A DNA stretch of 64,000 nucleotides from Parabacteroides sp. AM08-6 (GTDB taxonomy: Bacteria > Bacteroidota > Bacteroidia > Bacteroidales > Tannerellaceae). The stretch covers positions 62,001 to 126,000 of the forward strand of contig NZ_QRMP01000001.1 of assembly GCF_003473295.1 (NCBI RefSeq). Reading direction: 5' to 3'. The notes under the pieces were generated by a model that made no database searches, was not told the DNA's origin, and was given only the letters and a program-made list of their open reading frames with translations. A program made the translations under genes and the position numbers. Shown piece by piece: positions 56,050-64,000 of the stretch (position 1 is the first letter of the stretch; the number at the start of each line of letters is the position of its first letter).

Positions 56050-57129
56050 ATGATGAAAAAGTATTTATTCTTTCTTTTTACAGTGCTCTGTACCCTGAGC
56101 CTGTTTTCCTGTAGCGATGACGACAATAAGGATGGTTCCAACCCGGACGAACCCTGGAAACAAATCTCGAACGACTATTCCGGAGACAAGCTGGACTTGC
56201 AACTTGGCGGAACAGCGTTGACCGGCAAAACGGTGACATTGGAGGCCACTTCGGCCGATAGGGTGAAGGTTACGCTTGAAAAAGTATTGCCGGGAACGGA
56301 AACTGTCACGGTGGATGCCACCCTGACCGTTACGAAAGCGGAAGTCGTAGCGACATCTTACCTCTTTCAAGGCGAAACGAAGGTCGACAGCCGCACCCTT
56401 GTTGTGAACGGCAGCATTAAATCCGGTGTTTTATCCCTCTCCATAGCCATTTCAATCGACTCTCCGATTGTCGGCAAATGGGCGTTGGCTCCGAATGTTT
56501 TGACGGATACGAATGGCGATGGTGTCATAAACGAAATGGACTATAACCCCATGGGCGGCGCATTCTTCCTGAGCCTCGAGACTGCCGACGGGAATATTAC
56601 TTTCGAGGGCCAATCGGTTCCTTGCCCGATGTTCTGCCTGATGGCCGACAAAAAAGCGGAAGCTTTCCTTGAAGCAAGCTTGCAGGAAGTGTCTTTCGAA
56701 AAAGACGGAAGAGTCGTCTTTACTTATATGAAAGACGGACAAACCTTGCCGCTGGAGGGGATTGCCAACTATTACGTGAAGGAACAGATGCTTTATATGA
56801 CACTGGATATAAAAACGATTATCGCAATGCTGATGACAAAATCGGATAATAATCCTTTCGCCGGTCTGGAACAGGTCATTGCATTGGCTGAAAACGGTAT
56901 CCCATTGGGCCTCGCCTTCAGCGAAGACGGACAGAACGGCACATTGCTGATTAATACGGAAATGGCGCAACAACTGCTCCCCGCCCTGGCTCCTGTTTTC
57001 CAACTGTTGCCGACGCTGATGCCGGACGAACCGGAAAAGCTCGCCATACTCGAACAAATCGCCACCTTAGCAAAAGATGTTCCTACTTACAAAGAGTTTA
57101 TCGTGGGAATGAATTTGGTAAAGAAATAG
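56050..57129 (+). CDS. DUF4925-like lipoprotein
   Basis: 359 aa. MMKKYLFFLFTVLCTLSLFSC lipoprotein signal with acid-rich spacer (SDDDNKDGSNPDEP). One N-terminal beta-sandwich module (about 40-135, DKLDLQLGGTALTGKTVTLE) is followed by SPIVGKWALAPN, which opens the C-terminal domain. Its end MNLVKK matches the paralogue at 58306-59973 (GLVLVKK). I assign the DUF4925-like family from memory of gut Bacteroidales lipoproteins. No enzyme motif. Possibly a surface-exposed sensing or binding protein. G+C-rich codons. Confidence 0.72.
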   Translation: MMKKYLFFLFTVLCTLSLFSCSDDDNKDGSNPDEPWKQISNDYSGDKLDLQLGGTALTGKTVTLEATSADRVKVTLEKVLPGTETVTVDATLTVTKAEVVATSYLFQGETKVDSRTLVVNGSIKSGVLSLSIAISIDSPIVGKWALAPNVLTDTNGDGVINEMDYNPMGGAFFLSLETADGNITFEGQSVPCPMFCLMADKKAEAFLEASLQEVSFEKDGRVVFTYMKDGQTLPLEGIANYYVKEQMLYMTLDIKTIIAMLMTKSDNNPFAGLEQVIALAENGIPLGLAFSEDGQNGTLLINTEMAQQLLPALAPVFQLLPTLMPDEPEKLAILEQIATLAKDVPTYKEFIVGMNLVKK

Positions 57130-57148
57130 AATTTTAAAATATTTATTC

Positions 57149-57375
57149 CATCCAACCCCTTTGGCGGGGCCGAACGAGGTCGTCCGGACGTTCCAAAGCG
57201 GTTGGATGAAGCCAACCGAGGTCATTTGATGCATTCAAACTGCTTGGAAGCTATCAAATGACCTCGGTTTATTCTTCCCAAGTAGTTTGGAGAGGCTGAC
57301 AGACCTCGGTCGGGCCCGCCAAACTGCTTGGACGGAATGTTTTCCGATTTTCATATTTTCCCAACTACTTGGGAA
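57149..57375. repeat. Array of alternating imperfect palindromes, about 42-bp period
   Basis: The motif CCAAACTGCTTGG or its near reverse (CCAAGTAGTTTGG) starts at 57235, 57278, 57319 and 57361. GACCTCGG or CCGAGGTC motifs recur between them. Outer pair CATCCAACCcCTTTGG (57149) / CCAAAGcGGTTGGATG (57208). Inner perfect 17-bp pair AACCGAGGTCATTTGAT (57214-57230) / ATCAAATGACCTCGGTT (57253-57269). Fills the gap between two lipoprotein-region genes. Confidence 0.75.
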
Positions 57376-57408
57376 AACTAAAAATATTCATCTTAAATAA
57401 AATTGATT

Positions 57409-58206
57409 ATGAAACAGATTTCAACTTTTTCCAAATCCCAGCTTCTAATGGAGCCGTCATTCCAGTTTTTTGCCGGTATCGACGCCCGCATCATCGCCGA
57501 TACCCCGGCCAAATTGAGTATAACGGACGAGTATGCTCCTTTCAAATCCGCCCTGACCCGCATGGACCAAGCGCTCGAAAACATTTCCAAGAGTGCCTAT
57601 ACCGAAAAGATGAATGCCTCCGACTTGAAACGCGACCAGTTTTACCAAGCCATCCGCTCGCAGGTCAGTGCCGGTTTGTATCATTTCGATAAAGAGAAAC
57701 AGGCGGCTGCCAAAGAGCTGAACATCGTGATGGATGCTTACAAGAAAATCGCCACCGCAGCACAGGAGAAGGAGACGGGAATGATTTACAACCTTGTCCA
57801 GGAACTCAGGAGCGAGAAGTATAAGGGCCATGTCACCACCCTCGGCCTTGATGAATGGCTGACCCAGCTCGAAGCGGCCAATAACGAGTTCAACGACCTT
57901 GTGGAAGGCCGCATCAACGAAAGCATCAACAAGGTGACCGGCGGTGCCACCGTCCCCCGCAAGGAGGTCGAGGCGGCCTATGATGGGATTGTGCGGAAAA
58001 TCAATGCCCTGGCTGTCGTGAACGGTGATAAGGATTATGCGGATTTCATCGATTATGTGAATGCCCGTATCGTTTATTTCAAGACGATACTCAGCCACCA
58101 AGGCCTTAAGCAATCGGGCAATAAGCCGAACAATCCGGACAACGAGAACCCGGACCCGCTGGAACCTACGCCGGGCGGGGATGACGAAAATCCGGATGTC
58201 CTTTGA
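57409..58206 (+). CDS. DUF6261-like helical protein
   Basis: 265 aa from ATG 57409 (the TTG at 57403 is less likely). No signal peptide. Almost wholly alpha-helical with coiled-coil character (QAAAKELNIVMDAYKKIATA, QLEAANNEFNDLVEGRINES). The C-terminal 30 residues are low-complexity, Pro/Asn/Asp-rich (NNPDNENPDPLEPTPGGDDE). It resembles the DUF6261 proteins common in Bacteroides and Parabacteroides, whose function is unknown. High G+C. The gene follows an unusual palindrome array and ends in a terminator shared with the convergent DUF4925-like gene. Confidence 0.75.
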   Translation: MKQISTFSKSQLLMEPSFQFFAGIDARIIADTPAKLSITDEYAPFKSALTRMDQALENISKSAYTEKMNASDLKRDQFYQAIRSQVSAGLYHFDKEKQAAAKELNIVMDAYKKIATAAQEKETGMIYNLVQELRSEKYKGHVTTLGLDEWLTQLEAANNEFNDLVEGRINESINKVTGGATVPRKEVEAAYDGIVRKINALAVVNGDKDYADFIDYVNARIVYFKTILSHQGLKQSGNKPNNPDNENPDPLEPTPGGDDENPDVL

Positions 58207-58250
58207 TTTGCACCGGATATTCTTCGATTGACGAGTGATACATTTCCAAT

Positions 58251-58290
58251 AAAAAAGGCGGACTCCTTTTCGGGGCCCGCCTCTCTTTAT
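58251..58290. terminator. Terminator between convergent genes
   Basis: AAAAAAGGCGG and CCGCCTCTCTTT flank a loop at about 58262-58274; T/A runs on both sides. Confidence 0.65.
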
Positions 58291-58305
58291 TATGTTTGGT
58301 ATGAT

Positions 58306-59973
58306 TTATTTCTTTACCAGAACTAAACCGGCTTCAAATTCAGTGCTTTCGCTAACGATACCGTTAACTGCGCCGAGAATAGCTATTACCATTTCAGCTT
58401 TGTCGCCTAGCATTCCACCAAAGGCCGGGAGGAGTGTATTCAGAATTGGCAGTAGGCCGGATACGACTTCATGATTTAACCAGATATTCAATGTTCCGCT
58501 TTCAGCAGTAAAATCAAAAGGTATACCGTCTGTCAAGAAGTTTGACGGATTCCATGCTTTTGTGGATAAATCAGCGCTCTTCAGAGAATTACTCATGGAC
58601 ATTAACGAGAAGATGTCGATTACCATGTATGCTTGGTTGTCTTTTACATAGTAATTCAGCATACCGGAGATTGTACTTACTTCTGTCGAACCCATTGCGG
58701 TATAAGCTATATTAATGCTACCGCCTTCTGTAAATTCGATATATTGCAGGTAAGGTACGTATTGACCTAACAAACCTTTAATGGTCGGAACCAATTGCGC
58801 GTCTGGCATTGTGGCTGGGAACATCGGTTTCAATTCTTCCGGAAGCATATTGATGATTGCATCAGGGAAAGTAACGCTTCCTTTCTTGCTTGCAAATTTG
58901 AAGATAGTTTCTGCACCCTGTGCACCCATCTTAACGCCCCATTTTCCTACAATCGGAGAAAGGATTTTGTATGTGAAGTCTCCCTTCATCGTTGATTCAG
59001 GGCTGACAGTGCCTTCGAAGCTCCATTCATATTCTTCTGTTTTACCGTTTCCGCTCAAAGTATAAGTTTCAGAATCTTCAGCCTTTGTCAATTTGATAGG
59101 CAGTTTGGCTGAACTGTTCGGGCCGACGATGAAATCGGAGCTTATGGTTCCTTCTGTTTCGGATGTGGCTTGAACTGTAATCGAACCGGTCTTCTTAACT
59201 TCTCCGTTAAATGTCAGCTCATTTGCTTCATCTGTTGCACTGTATGACTTATTGATGGTTCCATAGCCTGAAAGAATGAGGTCTACCGTCAATACATTGT
59301 TGGCAATGCTACCGGTTACATTTACTGTTTTTCCGGAACCTTCGTGCAAGGCGCTACCTTCCAATTTGTAACCTTCGCCTTCTTTCGTCATGGCAACTTC
59401 AACAGGGAAATCTATTGCCACATTCACTATTTTGCCGAATGTCAGGGTTGCTTTTGCTTCAGAATTTAAAGTTACGGTAACGGGATAAGCATTACTGGCC
59501 ACACCATTCAATGTCATAGCCAGACTATCACCGGAATAAACACCGCCGATAGAACCCCAACCGGAAGTCGTTACCTTAACAGTCAGTTTGCCGGCTTTCG
59601 TTACGGAACCTTTAACGGTTACGGTCAGGCCGAGGTCTTCCTGTGCGGCAGCTTTTGTGGTGCCGTCTATATTTGCACTACCTTCGAAATCATAAGAATT
59701 TTCGTCAACTTTTGTCATCGCAACATTAACGGGGATTGAAGCATGTCCGTAAACAGCGTTTGTCAATGTAACAACACCGACTTCACCCGATTTGATTTCG
59801 ATGGAAGCTGTTGCTTCGGCAGGCAGACCGCCGTTTACATCCAGTGTTACGTTTTCAGCCGGGATTTCGGTTGGAAATTCTTTCCAACTGGTGTCTTTTT
59901 CATCGTCACTACATGCCGTGAAAAGACTTGTTGAGCAAATCAAAGCGAATAAGAAAAATAAATTCTTTTTCAT
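58306..59973 (-). CDS. DUF4925-like lipoprotein, multi-module paralogue
   Basis: 555 aa. MKKNLFFLFALICSTSLFTAC lipoprotein signal, then three consecutive beta-sandwich modules. They start at about 43 (VTLDVNGGLPAEATASIEIK), 150 (SLAMTLNGVASNAYPVTVTL) and 252 (NELTFNGEVKKTGSITVQAT). The C-terminal domain begins SPIVGKWGVKMG and ends GLVLVKK. It is homologous to the 359-aa lipoprotein at 56050-57129, which has only one such module. The two genes converge on the 57409 gene, so the group looks like a local duplication with module expansion. Likely surface lipoprotein; no catalytic motif. Possible promoter CAAAGTAA (leftward TTACTTTG) at 60064-60071. Confidence 0.75.
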   Translation of the reverse strand: MKKNLFFLFALICSTSLFTACSDDEKDTSWKEFPTEIPAENVTLDVNGGLPAEATASIEIKSGEVGVVTLTNAVYGHASIPVNVAMTKVDENSYDFEGSANIDGTTKAAAQEDLGLTVTVKGSVTKAGKLTVKVTTSGWGSIGGVYSGDSLAMTLNGVASNAYPVTVTLNSEAKATLTFGKIVNVAIDFPVEVAMTKEGEGYKLEGSALHEGSGKTVNVTGSIANNVLTVDLILSGYGTINKSYSATDEANELTFNGEVKKTGSITVQATSETEGTISSDFIVGPNSSAKLPIKLTKAEDSETYTLSGNGKTEEYEWSFEGTVSPESTMKGDFTYKILSPIVGKWGVKMGAQGAETIFKFASKKGSVTFPDAIINMLPEELKPMFPATMPDAQLVPTIKGLLGQYVPYLQYIEFTEGGSINIAYTAMGSTEVSTISGMLNYYVKDNQAYMVIDIFSLMSMSNSLKSADLSTKAWNPSNFLTDGIPFDFTAESGTLNIWLNHEVVSGLLPILNTLLPAFGGMLGDKAEMVIAILGAVNGIVSESTEFEAGLVLVKK

Positions 59974-60143
59974 TTTACAATTAATTATTAGTTAATAAAA
60001 TGGATACGAAACGAAGTCGTAAACACATATCTTGTATCCATGTTAATCTCTCTCAAATAAACAGGACAAAGTAACAATAATGTTTCTTCCCTGTAAAGGT
60101 CTATTTATTAGATTTTATATTCTATATTTAAGAATGTATAAAA

Positions 60144-61229
60144 TTATCTCGGAGCTTTCCGGTATAGATAAATAGCGATGAACGTATATAAAATATTGGG
60201 TATCCATACCGCCATCCAGGGACTCAGGCTGCCGTTGATGGCAAAGGTAGACGTCACCGTCGTGAACAGGATATAGGAAAAGCTCAGCGCAAGTCCGATA
60301 CCTATATTCAAACCCATCCCTCCTTTGATTTTACGTGAAGACAGTGATGCTCCGATGGAAGTCAGGATGAAGGCCGCCATGATGGAGGCAAAACGTTTAT
60401 GATATTCAATCTGGAAAGTCTGGATATTCCCGATACCGCGTTTCTTCTGCCGTTCGATGTAAGTCTTTAGTTGAGGAGAGGTCATCGTTTCGCAATCGTT
60501 GACCGAAATCAGGAAGTCGGAGGGGACGACTGTGAGTATCGTATCTTTATAGTTGCCCTGCGTGATGGTTTCGTACATCCCGTCGAAATCGCATATCGTG
60601 TAATTCACGAGTGTCCAGTGATGCAAGGAGTCATATTTGATGGATTCGGCCGTCAGACGCGAAACGAGTTTCTTGTCCTCGAAACGGTCCAGTGAAAAAC
60701 GGTGTCCCATGCCGGAACGTGAGTCATACCGATCGAAGTAAGCAATCACTCCCGGTTCTACTTCCAATTGGGCCGACCGGATATACTCCTGCTTCTTGTT
60801 TCGAATGTATTTATTCTGGAACTCGATACGCGTACTGTTGGATGGGGGAATGATATATGCATTCAAAATGAATGTGCTGAGTGCGATAAGTGCAGCCGAG
60901 ATGGCATACGGGAGCATCAAGCGCCGGAAACTCATACCGCTTGACAGCATCGCGATGATTTCGGAATTGTCCGCCAGCTTCGATGTGAAGAAGATAACGG
61001 CAATAAATGTGAACAGCGGACTGAACAAGTTCGCGAAATACGGAATGAAGTTCATGTAATAATCGATAATGATAGCCTTCAGCGGAACATCCGGGCTCAG
61101 GAACTTATCAATTTTCTCATTTATATCGAACACGACTGCGATGGATATAATCAAGATAATGGCAAATACATAAGTGCCGATAAATTGCTTGATAATGTAC
61201 CAGTCTATTCGTTTTAATTTGAATTTCAT
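60144..61229 (-). CDS. LptF/LptG-family permease
   Basis: 361 aa inner-membrane protein of the YjgP/YjgQ family, part of the LPS transport ABC complex with LptB and LptC. Three N-terminal helices (YIIKQFIGTYVFAIILIISI etc.), a periplasmic beta-jellyroll domain (about 130-260), then three C-terminal helices (RFASIMAAFILTSIGASLSS; LNIGIGLALSFSYILFTTV). MLSSGMSFRRLMLPY is the family's coupling segment. Start 12 bp after tgt; the tgt-lptG order is common in Bacteroidales. I cannot tell LptF from LptG with certainty. Confidence 0.9.
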   Translation of the reverse strand: MKFKLKRIDWYIIKQFIGTYVFAIILIISIAVVFDINEKIDKFLSPDVPLKAIIIDYYMNFIPYFANLFSPLFTFIAVIFFTSKLADNSEIIAMLSSGMSFRRLMLPYAISAALIALSTFILNAYIIPPSNSTRIEFQNKYIRNKKQEYIRSAQLEVEPGVIAYFDRYDSRSGMGHRFSLDRFEDKKLVSRLTAESIKYDSLHHWTLVNYTICDFDGMYETITQGNYKDTILTVVPSDFLISVNDCETMTSPQLKTYIERQKKRGIGNIQTFQIEYHKRFASIMAAFILTSIGASLSSRKIKGGMGLNIGIGLALSFSYILFTTVTSTFAINGSLSPWMAVWIPNILYTFIAIYLYRKAPR

Positions 61230-61241
61230 TTGCTTGTTATC

Positions 61242-62372
61242 TTATAATCGATTGGATAATTGACGGACCATTTCGCTTTTCCAAGTAGTAAAATCACCGG
61301 CAATGATGCGGCGACGGGCTTCCTTTACCAACCAGAGATAGAAGGCGAGGTTGTGAATGGAGGCTATCTGGAGCCCCAACATCTCGTTCACCTTAATCAG
61401 GTGGTGCAGATAGGCTTTGCTATAGAGGGTGTCGACGTACGAATTTGCGTCCGTGTCGATAGGGGAAAAGTCGTTCTCCCACTTCTTGTTGCGCATATTC
61501 AGTGTGCCGAAGCGGGTGAAAATCTGCCCGTTTCGTCCGTTGCGGGTAGGCATGATGCAGTCGAACATATCTACGCCGCGTTCGATAGCTTCCAGAATGT
61601 TGGTCGGAGTACCGACTCCCATCAGGTAGCGGGGTTTGTCCTTGGGTAATATTTCGTTGACTACTTCTATCATCTCATACATCTTCTCGGTCGGTTCGCC
61701 GACAGCCAGACCGCCTATAGCGTTACCATCGGCTTCTTTTGCAGCTACATTTTCAGCAGCTTGCCGTCGTAAATCGGTATAGACGCAACCTTGCACAATC
61801 GGGAAAAGGGCTTGTCGGTAGCCGTATTTCGGCTCCGTGGAATTAAAACGGTCGAAACAACGATTCAGCCAGCGTTCGGTCAGGCCGAGCGATTTCTTTG
61901 CGTAATCATAGTCGGCATCTCCCGGGCAACATTCATCGAAAGCCATTATGATATCGGCCCCGATAGAGCGTTGGATATCCATTACCTTTTCCGGCGTAAA
62001 GAGATGCTTTGAACCATCTATGTGGGAGCGGAACATGGCACCTTCTTCATGCAATTTACGGTTTTCGGATAAGGAAAAGACCTGAAAACCGCCACTGTCA
62101 GTCAATATCGGGCGTTCCCATGTATTGAATTTGTGCAGACCGCCGGCTTGTTCCAATATATGAATTCCCGGACGGAGGTACAGATGATAAGTATTTCCTA
62201 ATATGATTTGTGCATGTATATCTTCTTTCAGTTCGGGCATGTGTACACCTTTGACGGTGCCTTGTGTCCCGACCGGCATAAAAATAGGCGTTTCAATTAC
62301 TCCATGATCAGTGGTAATCAGACCCGCCCTAGCATTTGATTTCGTATCGTTGTGTTGTAATTCAAATTCCAT
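61242..62372 (-). CDS. tgt: tRNA-guanine transglycosylase
   Basis: 376 aa. Exchanges guanine-34 for preQ1 in tRNAs with GUN anticodons (queuosine pathway). ILTDSGGFQVFSLS carries the first catalytic Asp, FDECCPGDADYDY and VGEPTEKMYE are substrate loops, and DMFDCIMPTRNGRNGQIFTR has the nucleophile Asp. The usual zinc-site CxCxxC is absent: the equivalent stretch reads DANSYVDTLYSKAYLHH. The C-terminal His in ASIHNLAFYL remains. The ATG start at 62372 is 5 bases after a -7 box, hinting at a leaderless message. Followed by an lptG-type gene. Confidence 0.95.
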   Translation of the reverse strand: MEFELQHNDTKSNARAGLITTDHGVIETPIFMPVGTQGTVKGVHMPELKEDIHAQIILGNTYHLYLRPGIHILEQAGGLHKFNTWERPILTDSGGFQVFSLSENRKLHEEGAMFRSHIDGSKHLFTPEKVMDIQRSIGADIIMAFDECCPGDADYDYAKKSLGLTERWLNRCFDRFNSTEPKYGYRQALFPIVQGCVYTDLRRQAAENVAAKEADGNAIGGLAVGEPTEKMYEMIEVVNEILPKDKPRYLMGVGTPTNILEAIERGVDMFDCIMPTRNGRNGQIFTRFGTLNMRNKKWENDFSPIDTDANSYVDTLYSKAYLHHLIKVNEMLGLQIASIHNLAFYLWLVKEARRRIIAGDFTTWKSEMVRQLSNRL

Positions 62373-62376
62373 GCTG

Positions 62377-62384
62377 CAAATATA
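62377..62384 (-). promoter_or_regulatory. -7 element very close to the tgt start codon
   Basis: Leftward TATATTTG ends at 62377, just 4 bases before the ATG. If used, transcription would begin at or within the start codon. No convincing -33 element is visible. Confidence 0.35.
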
Positions 62385-62416
62385 AGGATAAAAGCATTAT
62401 AAAAAACGAGTAAGGG

Positions 62417-62450
62417 CAAAAAGGTCCTACTTTCACAAGCAAGACCTTCT
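62417..62450 (-). terminator. Terminator of the ferredoxin-type gene
   Basis: Leftward AAGGTC (62448-62443) pairs with GACCTT (62426-62421) across a 16-base loop, then TTTGCCC. Moderate stem. Confidence 0.5.
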
Positions 62451-62500
62451 TAAATAAATGTTTAATCTTTAAAAATACTTATTATGAAAAATCGAAAAAT

Positions 62501-64000
62501 TTAAAATCCAAAATCATCTACTTCAACTTCTTTAACCTCTTCCTCCTTGGGTTTCTCCACAAATTTGTGGACCTCGTTGGATTTGACAATGATAGCCCGC
62601 ATCGGACGTACCGGACAAATGGACTCGCAACCGCCGCAACCGATACATAAATCCGGGTCTACGTGCGGAATGGTCAGTGTACCTTCGTAGGGGACCATGT
62701 GTACGGCTTGTGTCGGACAATGTTCCGAGCAAGCACCACAATCGTTGCCTTCCGTCTTGACGATACAACGGTTGATAAAGAAAGTGGCAATGCCGACCTG
62801 AGTCGTCATTTTTTCTTCTTTTGTCAAAGGCTTGATAGCACCGGTAGGGCAGACGTCGGCACAAACAGTACATTCGTAATTACAATAACTGCTGATGTAA
62901 GCCAGGCGTGGCTTCAGCATATAATCGAAACCATATTCCAATCCTGTCGGACGTAACACCTGACTCGGGCAACGTACCACACAAAGATGGCAGCCTGTAC
63001 ATTTATCTTTGAACCTTTCCAGGCTGATGGAGCCCGGAGGGGTAAGCGGCGGCCACTTTTTTTGACCGTGACCTTTACCTTTACCTTTATGATTGCCACA
63101 ACTACCATCGCCTTTGCATGTTTCTACTTCGTCGGCTATCGCGGAGATAACAGGCAGGCTGGCTGCAACTGTGACTCCTGTTGCCAAAAAGCTGCGACGG
63201 CTGTTTGCTCCCGTTTGTCCGATTGACATCGTATCGGTTGCGTTTACTGCCGGTTGTGCTTTTTCTTTCTTTAGAGCAACAGGTTGGTAACGGTATTGCA
63301 ATCCTCCTTTGGCGCAGGATGATACGCAATTGAAACAATCCACACAGCGGGAGGTGTCGATGGTCAGATTTTTGCTGTCGATGGCTTCGGCCTTGCACGT
63401 ATGCTCGCAATTGCCACAATGCGTACAGGCTTCTTTGTCGAACGATATGCGGAAAAACGAATAACGCGAAATCAGGCTCAATAAAGCACCGACCGGGCAA
63501 AGCGTATTACAAAACAACCGCCCGCGGAAAATAACCAGGACAATGAAAAGAACCAAAGCGATAATTGCAGCTATCAGTCCGGCAGTCGATACTGTGCTGA
63601 TTGTGACGTGATACAGGCTGTAATTATCCACCTTCATCAGCAAATCCGCCAGTATATTATTACTCCACATGACAACTGGCCGGAACAAGTTTGTTGCGAT
63701 ACGTCCGAAATTGCTGTAAGGGTCGAGCAACAAGCAGAGTTCGCTGAAGCCTAAAACGGCTAAAATAACGGTCAGGGCCAGTATTGAGTAACGTACCCAA
63801 TTGGCCGGTTTATGATATTTAAAACGTCGTACCCCTTTTTTCTTTTTCTTCCCGATGCAAAAAATCCGGTTAATAATATCTTGCAATACACCGGCCGAAC
63901 AAATTACCGAACAGTAAATACGTCCGAACAACAGGGCTAAAAGAAATTGAAAAACAATTATCCCTACCATGCCGCCTAAAATGGCCGGCATCAGTTGCGC
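62501..64000 (-). CDS. Multi-cluster 4Fe-4S membrane protein (NapH/NapG-like fusion), N-terminus outside window
   Basis: Leftward ORF open to the window edge; the last readable codons (AQL) precede a Met at 63991, but homologous proteins have about 40 more residues, so the true start is probably beyond 64000. N-terminal part: about four transmembrane segments with GRIYCSVICSAG and GRLFCNTLCPVG (NapH/CcoG-type; the second has the common CPxG form). Then 4Fe-4S motifs CTHCGNCEHTCK and CVDCFNCVSSCA. A mid-protein SRRSFLATG (Arg265-Arg266 counted from Met 63991) resembles a Tat signal, as in NapG. The C-terminal half has CTGCHLCVVRCP, CNYECTVCADVCP, CGACSEHCP and CIGCGGCESICP. It is a predicted electron-transfer protein of the inner membrane; partner unknown. 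Confidence 0.83.
   Translation of the reverse strand, partial: AQLMPAILGGMVGIIVFQFLLALLFGRIYCSVICSAGVLQDIINRIFCIGKKKKKGVRRFKYHKPANWVRYSILALTVILAVLGFSELCLLLDPYSNFGRIATNLFRPVVMWSNNILADLLMKVDNYSLYHVTISTVSTAGLIAAIIALVLFIVLVIFRGRLFCNTLCPVGALLSLISRYSFFRISFDKEACTHCGNCEHTCKAEAIDSKNLTIDTSRCVDCFNCVSSCAKGGLQYRYQPVALKKEKAQPAVNATDTMSIGQTGANSRRSFLATGVTVAASLPVISAIADEVETCKGDGSCGNHKGKGKGHGQKKWPPLTPPGSISLERFKDKCTGCHLCVVRCPSQVLRPTGLEYGFDYMLKPRLAYISSYCNYECTVCADVCPTGAIKPLTKEEKMTTQVGIATFFINRCIVKTEGNDCGACSEHCPTQAVHMVPYEGTLTIPHVDPDLCIGCGGCESICPVRPMRAIIVKSNEVHKFVEKPKEEEVKEVEVDDFGF

Noticed and set aside
1..64000. tRNA, rRNA and CRISPR searches by eye
   Set aside because: All gaps over 100 bp were read; no cloverleaf with CCA-type end, no rRNA and no regular direct-repeat array with unique spacers was seen.

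Overview
The window is a chromosomal stretch from a member of the Bacteroidota, almost certainly the order Bacteroidales, with a gut Bacteroides/Parabacteroides-type gene repertoire (the genus is an inference). The evidence is as follows. Several promoters have the Bacteroidota form TTTG-N19/20-TAnnTTTG, for example at 712-742 and 5094-5125, and most genes lack Shine-Dalgarno sequences. Typical families are present: DUF5686, OMP_b-brl_3, DUF4925-like and DUF6261-like proteins, GH127, GH9 and GH2 enzymes, and LytS/LytTR regulation. No tRNA, rRNA, CRISPR array or intact mobile element was seen.

Layout. 1-534 is the 5' part of glnS, followed by a GH9 glucanase, formyl-THF ligase (fhs) and a small unknown protein with an unusually strong ribosome binding site. 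6236-17867 is the most distinctive part: one leftward, tightly packed run of genes. It starts with a GntR/LacI-like regulator, then an AlgI-type MBOAT O-acyltransferase, two AlgJ/AlgX-like SGNH acetyltransferases, a beta-propeller/LamG protein, a GH140-like DUF4038 enzyme, and a DUF5060 glycosidase whose reading frame breaks into an alginate-lyase-type domain. It combines glycan O-acetylation with glycan cleavage and contains no SusC/SusD pair, glycosyltransferase or synthase. It is my candidate for an undescribed system. Upstream of it lie a decayed cobalamin riboswitch and the C-terminal remnant of an IS4-type transposase.

18999-27599 is metabolic. An aspartate:alanine antiporter (aspT) and aspartate 4-decarboxylase (aspD) form an energy-conserving pair. 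They are followed by aconitase, isocitrate dehydrogenase and citrate synthase, the oxidative half-cycle from oxaloacetate to 2-oxoglutarate. 27705-37237 holds a thioredoxin-like lipoprotein, GtrA, an SDR enzyme, an outer-membrane beta-barrel protein, a TPR-LytS sensor kinase with its LytTR regulator, and a GH127-type enzyme with palindromes upstream. 37672-55345 is mostly leftward housekeeping and envelope genes: small lipoprotein, NhaC antiporter, DUF5686 protein, GH2 beta-mannosidase, acyl-CoA ligase and mfd. It also holds a polyprenyl-phosphate mannosyltransferase, a DNA2/NAM7-type helicase, a glycine-zipper lipoprotein and a cysteine desulfidase/serine dehydratase-like protein.

55346-59973 is repeat-rich. 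A pair of 163-bp inverted repeats flanks degenerate short tandem repeats, and an array of alternating 13-bp motifs recurs about every 42 bp. Around them are two DUF4925-like lipoproteins and a DUF6261-like protein. The window closes with lptG-type permease, tgt (lacking the usual zinc cysteines) and a truncated multi-cluster ferredoxin membrane protein.
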